A stretch of DNA of 47,923 nt from Gammaproteobacteria bacterium UBA2168 (GTDB taxonomy: Bacteria > Pseudomonadota > Gammaproteobacteria > Pseudomonadales > Azotimanducaceae): contig DCWG01000004.1 of NCBI GenBank assembly GCA_002327525.1, positions 1-47,923 on the forward strand, written 5' to 3'. The notes beneath the pieces are model-generated. The model did no database searches. It had not been told where the DNA came from and saw only the letters and a list, made by a program, of their open reading frames with translations. The translations under genes were made by a program, and so were the position numbers. The first letter of the stretch is position 1. The number at the start of each line of letters is the position of its first letter. Shown in pieces: positions 35,159 through 43,167 of the stretch.

Positions 35159-35993
35159 TTCCCAGCAATTGCATGGCTCGCTCCTTTGCCACTGTATTGA
35201 TCAGCGTAAGTCCCGGCTGCTCGGCATCCGCTTCCAACACTTCATTGAGCAGTCGATCGTGCAATTCACGATTGAACACCAACCGCGCGTAGTTTTCCGC
35301 AAACATCACCTTGGTCAACAGATGGCGCCCTTCAGCGATGTCGATGGCCTTCTCAAAGTGTGCCTTCCCGACCTCGGGACGCCCTCCCAGCGCCGGCGGC
35401 AGGATGGTCTCGAACATGCCCAGGTAGAGGTGCGCACCGCCATGATCGTACGCCTCGTCGAGATGTACCACGCGCCGCATCAACTCCTTGACGCGTCCGA
35501 GTTCGGCAATGGCGTTGAAATCGTCGCTGTTGATCTGAATCCAACCGGCCCACGCAGAACCGACTGCATACAACAGCGAAACATCTCTGCTGCGCGTAGT
35601 CGCTAGCCAACTCTGAAGGTCTTCGAACGGTCTGCTGTCGAGTGCACAACCATCGTCAAGGCCGAGGCACGCCGCCCGGAACGCCAGTCGACGGGCCTTG
35701 GCCGCCAATACTCTGGCACGTTGCGGTTCGCTCACGAACGCACCCACGTAAGCGGAGTTCAGCGCTGCCGCCTGCGAGAGTAGCGTCACGCTCTCGGGTG
35801 AGCGCGCCAACAGGCCATCGACGAGAATCAGATAGGCCGGGGCGCCGGTGCGCACGGTTTCGGCGTCCGGATTGTCGAGGATGGCTCTGGAGAGATCTTC
35901 AGCCAGGCCCGAGGTAATGGAAGAGGTCAGGCTGACACACCCGGTGACCATAGCCAGCATGCTCAGCATTAGGAAGCTTCTTAGTCCTGCCAA
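35139..35993 (-). CDS. TatT-type TPR lipoprotein of a TRAP transporter
   Basis: This 284-residue helical lipoprotein has a lipobox MVTGC (Cys19). The body matches the TRAP-associated TatT family: GAPAYLILVDGLLARSPES, LLSQAAALNSAYVGAF, DVSLLYAVGSAWAGWI, and HGGAHLYLGMFETILPPALG, then KAHFEKAIDIAEGRHLLTKV. T. pallidum TatT (Tp0956) is a TPR-like trimer that docks to TatP, and its pores were proposed to pass hydrophobic ligands. The start is TTG 35993, preceded by GAGGAG with five to six bases of spacing. ATGs a few codons downstream (near 35970) would still keep part of the signal. It is the first gene of the eight-gene operon. Confidence 0.85.
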   Translation of the reverse strand: MAGLRSFLMLSMLAMVTGCVSLTSSITSGLAEDLSRAILDNPDAETVRTGAPAYLILVDGLLARSPESVTLLSQAAALNSAYVGAFVSEPQRARVLAAKARRLAFRAACLGLDDGCALDSRPFEDLQSWLATTRSRDVSLLYAVGSAWAGWIQINSDDFNAIAELGRVKELMRRVVHLDEAYDHGGAHLYLGMFETILPPALGGRPEVGKAHFEKAIDIAEGRHLLTKVMFAENYARLVFNRELHDRLLNEVLEADAEQPGLTLINTVAKERAMQLLGSADAYF

Positions 35994-36020
35994 AATGACT
36001 CCTCAAACACAGCGGCCGCA

Positions 36021-36048
36021 TTTAAACGGCGTCCACGAGCCAAATCAA
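36021..36048 (-). promoter_or_regulatory. Candidate sigma-70 promoter for the tatT-to-phosphatase operon
   Basis: Read on the minus strand, TTGATT (36048-36043) and TTTAAA (36026-36021) are separated by 16 bp and lie just upstream of the TTG start at 35993. The -10 hexamer is A/T-rich in an otherwise GC-rich stretch. The -35 overlaps the TGA of the redoxin remnant. This is pattern matching only. Confidence 0.35.
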
Positions 36049-36608
36049 CCGCCTTTGGCCGCGCTGACGGTTTCCAATACCTCTTGCATGGGTGGTCTCG
36101 TCCGATATCCCGACACCGCCCACTTGGCTCCGATCTCTCCCGCAGGTGACAGCTAGAAGACACCGGGATGAGGAATACCTAATCCCATGTGTCCCTGCGG
36201 GTGATCTTCATTGCGTATTCCGAAACCGTTCACGTGTCTGACTTCAACCTCCTGCAGGAGCGTATAGCCGAGATTCGATGCTCCATGAAATTTGCGCAGC
36301 ACATCGGGGCCGTCTTAGGTCATGGCCGCCACGTTGACTCCTTCGGATTCGAACCGAGCGCGCCATTGTTCCAGCTGAACCAACTGGGCCTTGCACAACG
36401 GCCACCAGTCGGCCGGCCGGTTCATGAATAGCAACAGCCCGCGTTTACCGGCCAGCGAGTCTAGCGATCTCACCGCACCCGTCTGGTCGTTTGCCTCTAT
36501 GGTTGGCGCCATGGCACCAACCGCAGGACCCCAGCCGCCGGCATATTCACCGGCCTGTGTCCAACCGGCACCCAGCAGCAAAAGTCCAGCCAGCGCCCCT
36601 ATCTCCAT
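36045..36608 (-). pseudogene. AhpC/TSA-type redoxin interrupted by TAA and TAG
   Basis: From ATG 36608 (GTG 36611 is an alternative) the frame encodes a secreted thioredoxin-fold peroxiredoxin-like protein: a signal peptide (to about residue 20), then LFMNRPADWWPLCKAQLVQL, then SEGVNVAAMT. It is interrupted by TAA at 36317-36315, where the family has Tyr. The same frame continues as DGPDVLRKFHG, LGYTLLQEVEVRHVNGFGIR and GIPHPGVF. A TAG at 36155-36153 then breaks it before LSPAGEIGAKWAVSGYRTRP, and it ends at TGA 36045. No indels are needed. The active-site stretch reads WWPLC where many relatives have WCPxC, so the first cysteine is also replaced by Trp. It is probably a recent pseudogene. 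Confidence 0.7.
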
Positions 36609-36660
36609 CACAAACTCGTCTCATGCGTTCCCGACCCGTTGATCCACTCGCGGGTTGTTC

Positions 36661-37551
36661 TCAACCGGAGATCTCCCGTTCTTGTTCTCGCTCATGCTCG
36701 TTCAGCAACAGCACTTCAGCCTGACCGAGGCACCTCGCCGCTGCGCATACCTCCTCGAAAAAAACACGCGGGCGGTCCTCGTACACACTGGCGGCGAGTC
36801 TCTGCACCCGACTCCAGTTGTGTCGGAGTTCTGCCGTTATCACGCCGTGTACCCGCCGTCTGTCCTTCTTGCCCAGCGCCACGTCATCGAGTACTGCCGC
36901 GACCTCCATCAGATACACGTGTCGCTCCAAACGGGCGGCCATACGCAGCATACCCTTTGTGCGCAGCCCACCTCCTTCAGACAGCTCACACTCGATAAGT
37001 TCCAGCTGACCTGCCGTGCATCTCACCCAGCGTGACCAGCGTCGGCCGTGCCGCCAACCAGCATCCCTCGACAAATTGCGGCCCTTCTTGTACCAGCGCA
37101 CACAGCCCGCACGTATGAGTTCTTCGTCGCTGGCATCAGTAGGAATGACCAGCTGCAACCACGCATCCGAGTCGGCGCGCAGGGCCTCACCCGCCGCCGC
37201 CACGTCGAGATGCGGAGCACCGGGTTGCAACGATTGCGCCATCCTCAGACAGGCCCGCGAGCGTTTTTTCCCAGACGCGCTCACCCCGAGTGTGGTGAGC
37301 AGCACGTCGAGTGGGTGCATGACGTGGGCCAGTTCATCCGCATGCGTGCGCATGCGGGCATGCGCCGCACGATACTGGCGCTTGCCGAGCAACGGACGCA
37401 TGAACGCCCATCCGGCCTGAACACGCCAGACATTGGCCAGCAGCTCGCTCGGACAGACGCATCCGCCGGGTGTGAGCATCGTCAACGCGTGGCTGTTGGC
37501 CTGAAGCGCTCGGCTCACGATGATATCGCTCATGCGTAGTCGCAGATTCAT
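36661..37551 (-). CDS. CHAD-domain-like protein
   Basis: From ATG 37551 this is a 296-residue, helix-rich, strongly basic protein. Spaced Arg/Lys/His residues on predicted helices (VWRVQAGWAFMRPLLGKRQY, HARMRTHADELAHVMHPLDV) resemble the CHAD domain, which binds polyphosphate with conserved histidines and basic residues. The C-terminal half (GMLRMAARLERHVYLMEVAA, ITAELRHNWSRVQRLAASVY) looks like the second CHAD repeat. No CYTH or other catalytic domain is attached. ATG 37533 is an alternative start. The frame stays open upstream, antisense to the enoyl-CoA hydratase-like gene, but that part is not protein-like. The CHAD assignment is moderate. Confidence 0.55.
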   Translation of the reverse strand: MNLRLRMSDIIVSRALQANSHALTMLTPGGCVCPSELLANVWRVQAGWAFMRPLLGKRQYRAAHARMRTHADELAHVMHPLDVLLTTLGVSASGKKRSRACLRMAQSLQPGAPHLDVAAAGEALRADSDAWLQLVIPTDASDEELIRAGCVRWYKKGRNLSRDAGWRHGRRWSRWVRCTAGQLELIECELSEGGGLRTKGMLRMAARLERHVYLMEVAAVLDDVALGKKDRRRVHGVITAELRHNWSRVQRLAASVYEDRPRVFFEEVCAAARCLGQAEVLLLNEHEREQEREISG

Positions 37552-37645
37552 ATACCCGAGTTTACCCGGATCACGCCACGACGGGTGATACCATGTCTGC
37601 TCGTTGGTGACCAACCAGCCACTAACGAGCAGATAAGGAGCAACA

Positions 37646-38428
37646 ATGAGCCAGCCGGACGACATCGTACTCATCGAGACCGACAACCGCGTCACTACCG
37701 TGACATTCAATCGTCCGGAGGCGCTGAATGCGCTGTCTGTCCGACTGCGAAATCGCGCCGCTGAGGTTTTCTCTGCGCTTGCATCGGATGCGGACACCGA
37801 GGTCATCATCCTCACCGGCGCCGGGCGAGCGTTTACCGTCGGGCTCGACCTCAAGGAGCTCGGCGGCGAGGCTGACGCCGCGACCAGCGTGACCGGCACC
37901 GAAATCACCGATGCAATCGCGCGGGTTGGCAAGCCCGTCATCGGCGCCATCAACGGTTTTGCTATCACCGGTGGATTCGAGCTGGCTCTGATGTGCGACT
38001 TTCTGATCGCCTCGCCGGATGCGAAATTCGCGGACACCCATGCGCGGGTGGGCGTGGTGCCTGGCTGGGGGCTGTCGCAGCGCCTGCCACGGCTGATAGG
38101 TATCAATCGCGCCAAGGAACTCAGTCTCACGGGCAATTACCTGGACGCGGAAACCGCCTGCGCCTGGGGCCTGGTAAACCGTGTCGTACCAGCGGACGAA
38201 TTGCTCGCCACCTGTAACGCGCTCGCACGCGATATCGTCACCACCGAACCCGTTACCCGTGGTGAGATTCGTCGGATCATGGACACAGGCTGGGGCACCA
38301 CACTTGAGGAAGGGCTCGATATCGAGATCCGCGCAAATCGGACTCACTCCCGCACGCAAGTTACACCGAAAGGTCTCGTCGCGCGCCGCAAGGACATTCA
38401 GGCACGCGGTCGCGATCAGTCTGGCTGA
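37646..38428 (+). CDS. Enoyl-CoA hydratase/isomerase family protein, one catalytic Glu absent
   Basis: This 260-residue crotonase-fold protein has VTFNRPEALNALS, FTVGLDLKELGG and the oxyanion-hole/catalytic segment AINGFAITGGFELAL, with Glu112 conserved. The second hydratase glutamate, normally in a PEIxLG motif, is missing: the aligned stretch is FADTHARVGVVPGWGLSQRL. A crotonase subgroup with this sequence is common, so the reaction may be isomerisation or hydrolysis instead of hydration. The ATG is preceded by TAAGGAG with a good spacing. It ends one base before the convergent LLM gene's stop. It probably acts in acyl-CoA metabolism. Confidence 0.88.
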   Translation: MSQPDDIVLIETDNRVTTVTFNRPEALNALSVRLRNRAAEVFSALASDADTEVIILTGAGRAFTVGLDLKELGGEADAATSVTGTEITDAIARVGKPVIGAINGFAITGGFELALMCDFLIASPDAKFADTHARVGVVPGWGLSQRLPRLIGINRAKELSLTGNYLDAETACAWGLVNRVVPADELLATCNALARDIVTTEPVTRGEIRRIMDTGWGTTLEEGLDIEIRANRTHSRTQVTPKGLVARRKDIQARGRDQSG

Positions 38429-39469
38429 TTAACCCTTCGCCATGTCCAGCACGCGTCCGAGCACGTCGAGACGCCCGGCCATGTCTGCCGCCATCGGGTG
38501 GACGCTGAGACTTGTGACGCCCGCATCCCGGTAGGCGCGCACCCGCGCGGCCACGCTCGCCTCATCGCCGATGAGATTGGCCTGGCGCACCATTTCGTCG
38601 GGCACACGGGCGATGGCTTCTTCGCGCCTTCCCTCGACCCAGAGGTTCTGCACCTCGCGCCCCACCTCGTCGTATCCGCCCCGCCGATAGGCAGCATTGT
38701 AGAAATTGGTCTTGGGCGAGCCCATCGCTCCGAGGGTGAACGCCACGGCCGGCTTGAGACGCGGAATGATCTTTGCCTCATCGCCGAATGCCACCGTACC
38801 GCCAACCTGAATGTCGATATCCGCGAGGCTTCGCCCCGCGGCCTGCGCGCCCTTACGGATGTGGTCGAGGTGAGCATCTGCATGCTCCGGTGTAAACGAG
38901 GTACCGATCCAACCATCAGCCGCAGCACCCGTGTACTCGAGGGTCTTCGGCCCCAGTGTGGCCAGATAGATGGGGATATCCGGGTTCGCAGGCAGCGCCA
39001 GCTTCAGTGCCTTGCCTTCACCACCCGGCAGCGGCAGCTGGTGGTGTTTTCCCTGATAGGACAGCTTCTCACCAGCTAACGCCTGTCTGATGATGTCCAC
39101 TGTTTCGCGCATCCGCGTCAGCGGCTGCGCGAACGGCCGGCCCTGCAGGCCTTCTACCACCTGTGGTCCGCTTGCACCAAGCCCCAATATGAAGCGGTTT
39201 TCGCTCAGCATGGCAAGCGTTATCGCCGTCATTGCCGTCATACTGGGTGTACGCGCGCTGACCTGAATGATGCCGGTACCCAGCTTGATCCGGCTGGTTT
39301 TACCCGCCAGGTACCCGAGTGGTGAGACGGCATCGTGTCCCCATGCCTCGGCGGTCCACACCGTATCGACCCCCATATTCTCAGCTTCGACCACATAGTC
39401 GACCTGCTCCAGAAACTCTTCGTACGTCACATTGGACGCCGCCCCACCGATGGCAATACTCACCTTCAT
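38429..39469 (-). CDS. LLM-class flavin-dependent oxidoreductase
   Basis: From ATG 39469, with GGGAG upstream, this is a 346-residue luciferase-like monooxygenase-fold protein of the F420/FMN-dependent type: MKVSIAIGGAASNVTYEEF, TVWTAEAWGHDAVSPLGYLA, LGTGIIQVSARTPSMTAMTA, LGLGASGPQVVEGLQG, and PIYLATLGPKTLEYTGAAAD. The frame extends further upstream but has no better start. Members act as monooxygenases or F420-dependent reductases. The substrate here is unknown. The gene is convergent with the enoyl-CoA hydratase-like gene and divergent from the serine hydrolase. It is one of the few genes here that ends in TAA. Confidence 0.9.
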   Translation of the reverse strand: MKVSIAIGGAASNVTYEEFLEQVDYVVEAENMGVDTVWTAEAWGHDAVSPLGYLAGKTSRIKLGTGIIQVSARTPSMTAMTAITLAMLSENRFILGLGASGPQVVEGLQGRPFAQPLTRMRETVDIIRQALAGEKLSYQGKHHQLPLPGGEGKALKLALPANPDIPIYLATLGPKTLEYTGAAADGWIGTSFTPEHADAHLDHIRKGAQAAGRSLADIDIQVGGTVAFGDEAKIIPRLKPAVAFTLGAMGSPKTNFYNAAYRRGGYDEVGREVQNLWVEGRREEAIARVPDEMVRQANLIGDEASVAARVRAYRDAGVTSLSVHPMAADMAGRLDVLGRVLDMAKG

Positions 39470-39536
39470 TATTGGCTCCCGTTCCAAGTTCTGGTCGATA
39501 ATACCGGGTCGGGCAAAGAGACGTGGGGGAAATCGC

Positions 39537-40925
39537 ATGAAGTTGAAATCCATCATCCTGGTACTCGCGTCGAGCTGTGCGCTCGCGCACGCGCACGCGC
39601 ACGCGAATGACTACCGCCAACCGGGAGGAATCGCCCCTTACGCGGAGCCCGCCATCGCCGCCGGATTTCGCACTCTGTTCACCTGTTCGGCGCACTTCTG
39701 GGCGGGACGCGCACTTGACGACATCATTACCGTCGAACTGCGCGATACCGATGTGCTCGGTATGCCACCCCCTTTCATAGACGAGCGTAGAGCACTGGTG
39801 AGGCAAACCTACGGCGACGGGAGAACGCGCACCGCTGTATTCAGGCCTTCCATGGGTTGCACCATCCTCCCCCTGCACTGGAGTGAAGCCCAGATTCCAG
39901 ATCTGCCCGGCATCGAACTACCACCCCCACCCGATCTCCGGGAGCAGCCTTTTCCCGCGGGCGACCTGGCCCACCCGCGCCCCGGGCGCAAACTACGTGC
40001 CGTGCTCAACGATGCCCTGGACGGGCGCACCTACGGCGAAGGAACCATCACAGCAGGCGTGGTGATCGTCGAGGATAGGCACATAGTCGCCGAAACCTAC
40101 GGCGATGGTTTTGGCATCCACACCGGCTACCGTACCTGGTCCACGGCCAAGAGCATAAGCGCCACACTCATCGGCATCGCGGCCGACGGGGGGGTGATGG
40201 ATCTGGATGCACCCGCACCCATCCCAGAGTGGAACTGGCCGGGGGATGCGCGGCACGCCATCACACCAAAGCATCTGCTGTGGATGTCGAGCGGTCTCTG
40301 GAGCGAGGGTGCCAACACCAACGCCGTATATTTCGGCGGCCAGGATGCCATCAGCTCCGCGACCGGCACGCCTCTGGAAGTCGAGCCCAACACACGCTGG
40401 AAATATGCCAACAACGACACGCTGGCACTGTTGCGCGGCCTGAGGGCCGCTCTCGGCGACGATCATGGGTATCTGCGGTTTCCGTACGACAAGCTGCTGC
40501 ATCGCATCGGCATGTATCACACGCGCATGGAAACCGATCACCTCGGCAACTTCATCGGTTCCAGCCAGGTTTACACCACCGCCCGCGATCTCGCTCGATT
40601 CGGCTTGCTGTATCTGAACGACGGCCGGTGGGAGGGCGATCGCATTCTACCGGAGGGCTGGACCCGGTTCGTATCCACGCCTGCTCCGGCAACCCGGATC
40701 GAGGGTTTCGCTGCAACCGGCCAGCACGGTTACGGAGCTCAATTCTGGCTATTCGACAATATCGATGGCATCCCACCCGATACGTACACAACGGCTGGCA
40801 ACAAGGGCCAGTACGCGACCATCGTTCCGGCAAGAAACCTGGTGATTGTACGCACTGGTGTCGATCCTCAAGGTTTGCGCTGGAATCATGTATCATTCGT
40901 GAAGGACGTTCTCGCGACCCTTTAG
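39537..40925 (+). CDS. Serine hydrolase of the class C beta-lactamase family, exported
   Basis: This 462-residue protein has a signal peptide with an Ala-His repeat (SCALAHAHAHAND) encoded by GCGCAC-type hexamers. The penicillin-binding-protein-like fold shows the catalytic SxxK at 202-205 (STAK), YxN at 290-292 (KYANND), and a C-terminal motif NKGQY in place of KTG. An insert of ~80 residues precedes the catalytic part. Such proteins hydrolyse esters, peptides or beta-lactams, and a resistance role cannot be claimed. The ATG follows GGGGGA. The LLM gene diverges 67 bp upstream, and the cyclopropane synthase gene follows on the same strand. Confidence 0.87.
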   Translation: MKLKSIILVLASSCALAHAHAHANDYRQPGGIAPYAEPAIAAGFRTLFTCSAHFWAGRALDDIITVELRDTDVLGMPPPFIDERRALVRQTYGDGRTRTAVFRPSMGCTILPLHWSEAQIPDLPGIELPPPPDLREQPFPAGDLAHPRPGRKLRAVLNDALDGRTYGEGTITAGVVIVEDRHIVAETYGDGFGIHTGYRTWSTAKSISATLIGIAADGGVMDLDAPAPIPEWNWPGDARHAITPKHLLWMSSGLWSEGANTNAVYFGGQDAISSATGTPLEVEPNTRWKYANNDTLALLRGLRAALGDDHGYLRFPYDKLLHRIGMYHTRMETDHLGNFIGSSQVYTTARDLARFGLLYLNDGRWEGDRILPEGWTRFVSTPAPATRIEGFAATGQHGYGAQFWLFDNIDGIPPDTYTTAGNKGQYATIVPARNLVIVRTGVDPQGLRWNHVSFVKDVLATL

Positions 40926-40973
40926 AGTGCTGTCCGAAGCAACGTGACGAACGCCGGGCGTCCTGGGGGAAAC

Positions 40974-42290
40974 GTGCAGGAATTCGAGTTGTTCAAGCAA
41001 CTGGTACGGTACGGAGAACTGACCATCATCGATCATGATGGCCGGCACTACAGATTTGGGCACACTTCCACCCGGCACGACGAACCCCGAGCCAGCTGGC
41101 GCCTCACCAAACCAGGCGTGGTTGCCCACATACTCGCCAATCCGCTCATGAACCTGGGCGAAAGCTACCTCGACGGGCGCTGGGACGTCGCCGAAGGTTC
41201 TCTGCACGATCTGTTGTCGATCCTGCGAACCAACCTCGAAACGGCCGTCACGGCCAACAGCACTCGTGCGCTCCTCTCCAAGGCCGCGGGCCAACTGCTG
41301 CAATCCTGGAACGGTATTCGCGCAAGTTATCGCAACATCAGCCACCACTACGATCTCGACGAGGCCCTGTTTCGTGCATGCCTCGATGAAGACATGCACT
41401 ATTCATGTGCATACTACTCGCGCCCGGACATGACGCTCGACCAAGCACAGCGCGCCAAGTGCGACCTCATCGCGGCGAAGCTATGTCTCGAATCAGGCCA
41501 ACACGTGCTCGACATCGGTTGTGGCTGGGGCAGCCTCCCCATCGCGCTGGCAGAACGCTTCGGCGTGCGCGTCACAGGCCTCACCTTATCGCGCGAGCAG
41601 CTGCGCACCGCGCGCGCCAGGATCAGAGGAGCCGGACTCGAAAAACTGATCGACATCCATCAAATGGACTACCGCGAACACTCCGGTCGGTATGACCGCG
41701 TCGTATCGGTGGGCATGTTCGAACATGTGGGCAAGCGCAACCACACCACCTTCATGCGCAAGGTGTCCGACTGTCTCACCTCCGATGGCATCGCACTCTT
41801 GCATACCATAGGCTCTCGACTGCCACCCGAACCGGTGAACCCCTGGATACGCCGCCATATATTCCCAGGGGGTTACCTGCCGAGTTTGTCCGAGGTAGCC
41901 CAAGCCGTGGAGAAGAGCGGTCTGAATACCACCGATATCGAGATCTGGCGTCAACACTACGCGCTGACGCTTTCGGCATGGAATGCCAACTTCCAGCGCC
42001 ATCGAGTACGCTTCGCACGCGAACGAGGTGAGCGTTTCTGCCGCATGTGGGAGTTTTACCTGGTGATATCTCAGACTGCGTTCGAAGCGGGTATCACCAC
42101 CGTGCAGCACTGGCAACTGGCTCGCCACCACCTGGCGGTGCCCACCACGCGGCACTACCTCCTGGGAGCGTCTTCGGCTCCTGCCCTGACACAGCAGCCT
42201 CCCGCTCGGGCCGATTCGCTCAGGCCTGCCTCAGCCGGGTCAGGAGACAGCGCCAGGCGCCCAGCAACCCGGGCTGCTGATCCTGAATAA
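40974..42290 (+). CDS. Cyclopropane-fatty-acyl-phospholipid synthase family protein
   Basis: From GTG 40974, with GGGGGAAAC before it, this is a 438-residue SAM-dependent enzyme. It has the CFA N-terminal domain (LANPLMNLGESYLDGRWDVA), the MHYSCAYY motif at 141-148, and the SAM motif VLDIGCGWGS at 178-187, followed by VTGLTLSREQ and VSVGMFEHVGKRNH. CFA synthases add a methylene from SAM across double bonds of membrane phospholipid acyl chains. The last ~40 residues after HYLLG are low-complexity Ala/Arg/Pro and overlap glk antisense by 71 bp, so the native stop may have been lost. GTG 40944 is an alternative start with a poorer site. Confidence 0.88.
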   Translation: MQEFELFKQLVRYGELTIIDHDGRHYRFGHTSTRHDEPRASWRLTKPGVVAHILANPLMNLGESYLDGRWDVAEGSLHDLLSILRTNLETAVTANSTRALLSKAAGQLLQSWNGIRASYRNISHHYDLDEALFRACLDEDMHYSCAYYSRPDMTLDQAQRAKCDLIAAKLCLESGQHVLDIGCGWGSLPIALAERFGVRVTGLTLSREQLRTARARIRGAGLEKLIDIHQMDYREHSGRYDRVVSVGMFEHVGKRNHTTFMRKVSDCLTSDGIALLHTIGSRLPPEPVNPWIRRHIFPGGYLPSLSEVAQAVEKSGLNTTDIEIWRQHYALTLSAWNANFQRHRVRFARERGERFCRMWEFYLVISQTAFEAGITTVQHWQLARHHLAVPTTRHYLLGASSAPALTQQPPARADSLRPASAGSGDSARRPATRAADPE

Positions 42291-43167
42291 GGTAGACCGG
42301 GATCGGCTGAATCAGCTGACTGACCGCACCGCGCTCCTCGAAACGTCGCCTGAAGGCACTTTGGGCCAGAAAATCGCGTAAGTGCGGGAGGATACCCCCG
42401 CCGAGATAGACACCACCCTGCGCACACAGGGTCACCGCCAGGTTACCGGCGGCCGCACCGAGGAAGCCGCAGAACAGTTCGAGCGTCTGGTGGCACATGG
42501 GATCCGAGATATCGATGCCCGCGGAGGATACCTGTTCGGGCGTCAGATCCTCGGCAGGTGCTCCCCAGATAGCTGCCACCGCGCGGTACAGGTTGACGAG
42601 TCCAGAGCCGCTGAGCACAGTTTCCCAGCAAACATGCTCGAAGCGACTGTGCAATACTCCCACCAGTTCCTGTTCCAGCGGTGACCCGGCCGCCAGATCC
42701 GCATGCCCCCCCTCCGAAGGAACGACCATCCAATCCCGCTCACCAACCGGTACTAGTATGCTCATTCCGAGCCCCGTACCTGGTCCGAGCAACGCCTTTA
42801 CCCCGCGCACCTGTTCCGCCTCCCCGCCGAGCCGAAACAGATTGGTGAGATGCGGCACTGCGTGGCCAAGTGCACAAAAATCGTTGACAAGGTAGGTGTG
42901 CGTTCCGAGTAGCCGCGTGAGCTGATCCGCTTCGAACTCGAGCGAGCCGTTGGTGATGCTGATCCCATCCTCCGATGCAGGTCCGGCCACGGCCAGACAG
43001 GCCCCCGACACTTCCTTCAGATCGAAATGCGTGAGTGCGAACCGCACCAGCTCCACCGCCGAGCCAAAACGTGCGAGCGGTACTACCTCCTTGGCCAGCA
43101 GAGTGCTCTCGGAGGCCACCGCCAGGCGCGCCCACGTTGCCCCGATGTCGCCAACCAGATACTTCAC
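42220..43167 (-). CDS. glk: Glucokinase
   Basis: From GTG 43167 this is a 315-residue ROK-like/hexokinase-fold glucokinase of the proteobacterial Glk family that phosphorylates glucose with ATP. The N-terminal phosphate loop reads GDIGATWARL at 6-15 (GDIGGTNARL in E. coli, so Gly-Asn is replaced by Ala-Trp). Other family segments include VNDFCALGHAVPHL, GPGTGLGMSILVP, PSEGGHADLAAGS, CGFLGAAAGNLAVTL and GGVYLGGGILPHLRDFL. The GTG overlaps the PRISE gene stop by four bases (GTGA). It is the last gene of a four-gene minus-strand operon and is convergent with the cyclopropane synthase gene. Confidence 0.9.
   Translation of the reverse strand: MKYLVGDIGATWARLAVASESTLLAKEVVPLARFGSAVELVRFALTHFDLKEVSGACLAVAGPASEDGISITNGSLEFEADQLTRLLGTHTYLVNDFCALGHAVPHLTNLFRLGGEAEQVRGVKALLGPGTGLGMSILVPVGERDWMVVPSEGGHADLAAGSPLEQELVGVLHSRFEHVCWETVLSGSGLVNLYRAVAAIWGAPAEDLTPEQVSSAGIDISDPMCHQTLELFCGFLGAAAGNLAVTLCAQGGVYLGGGILPHLRDFLAQSAFRRRFEERGAVSQLIQPIPVYLIQDQQPGLLGAWRCLLTRLRQA

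Noticed and set aside
39584..39605. GCGCAC hexamer repeat in the serine hydrolase signal peptide as a phase-variation switch
   Set aside because: The unit is six bases, so slippage changes length without breaking the frame. It can only vary the Ala-His repeat count.
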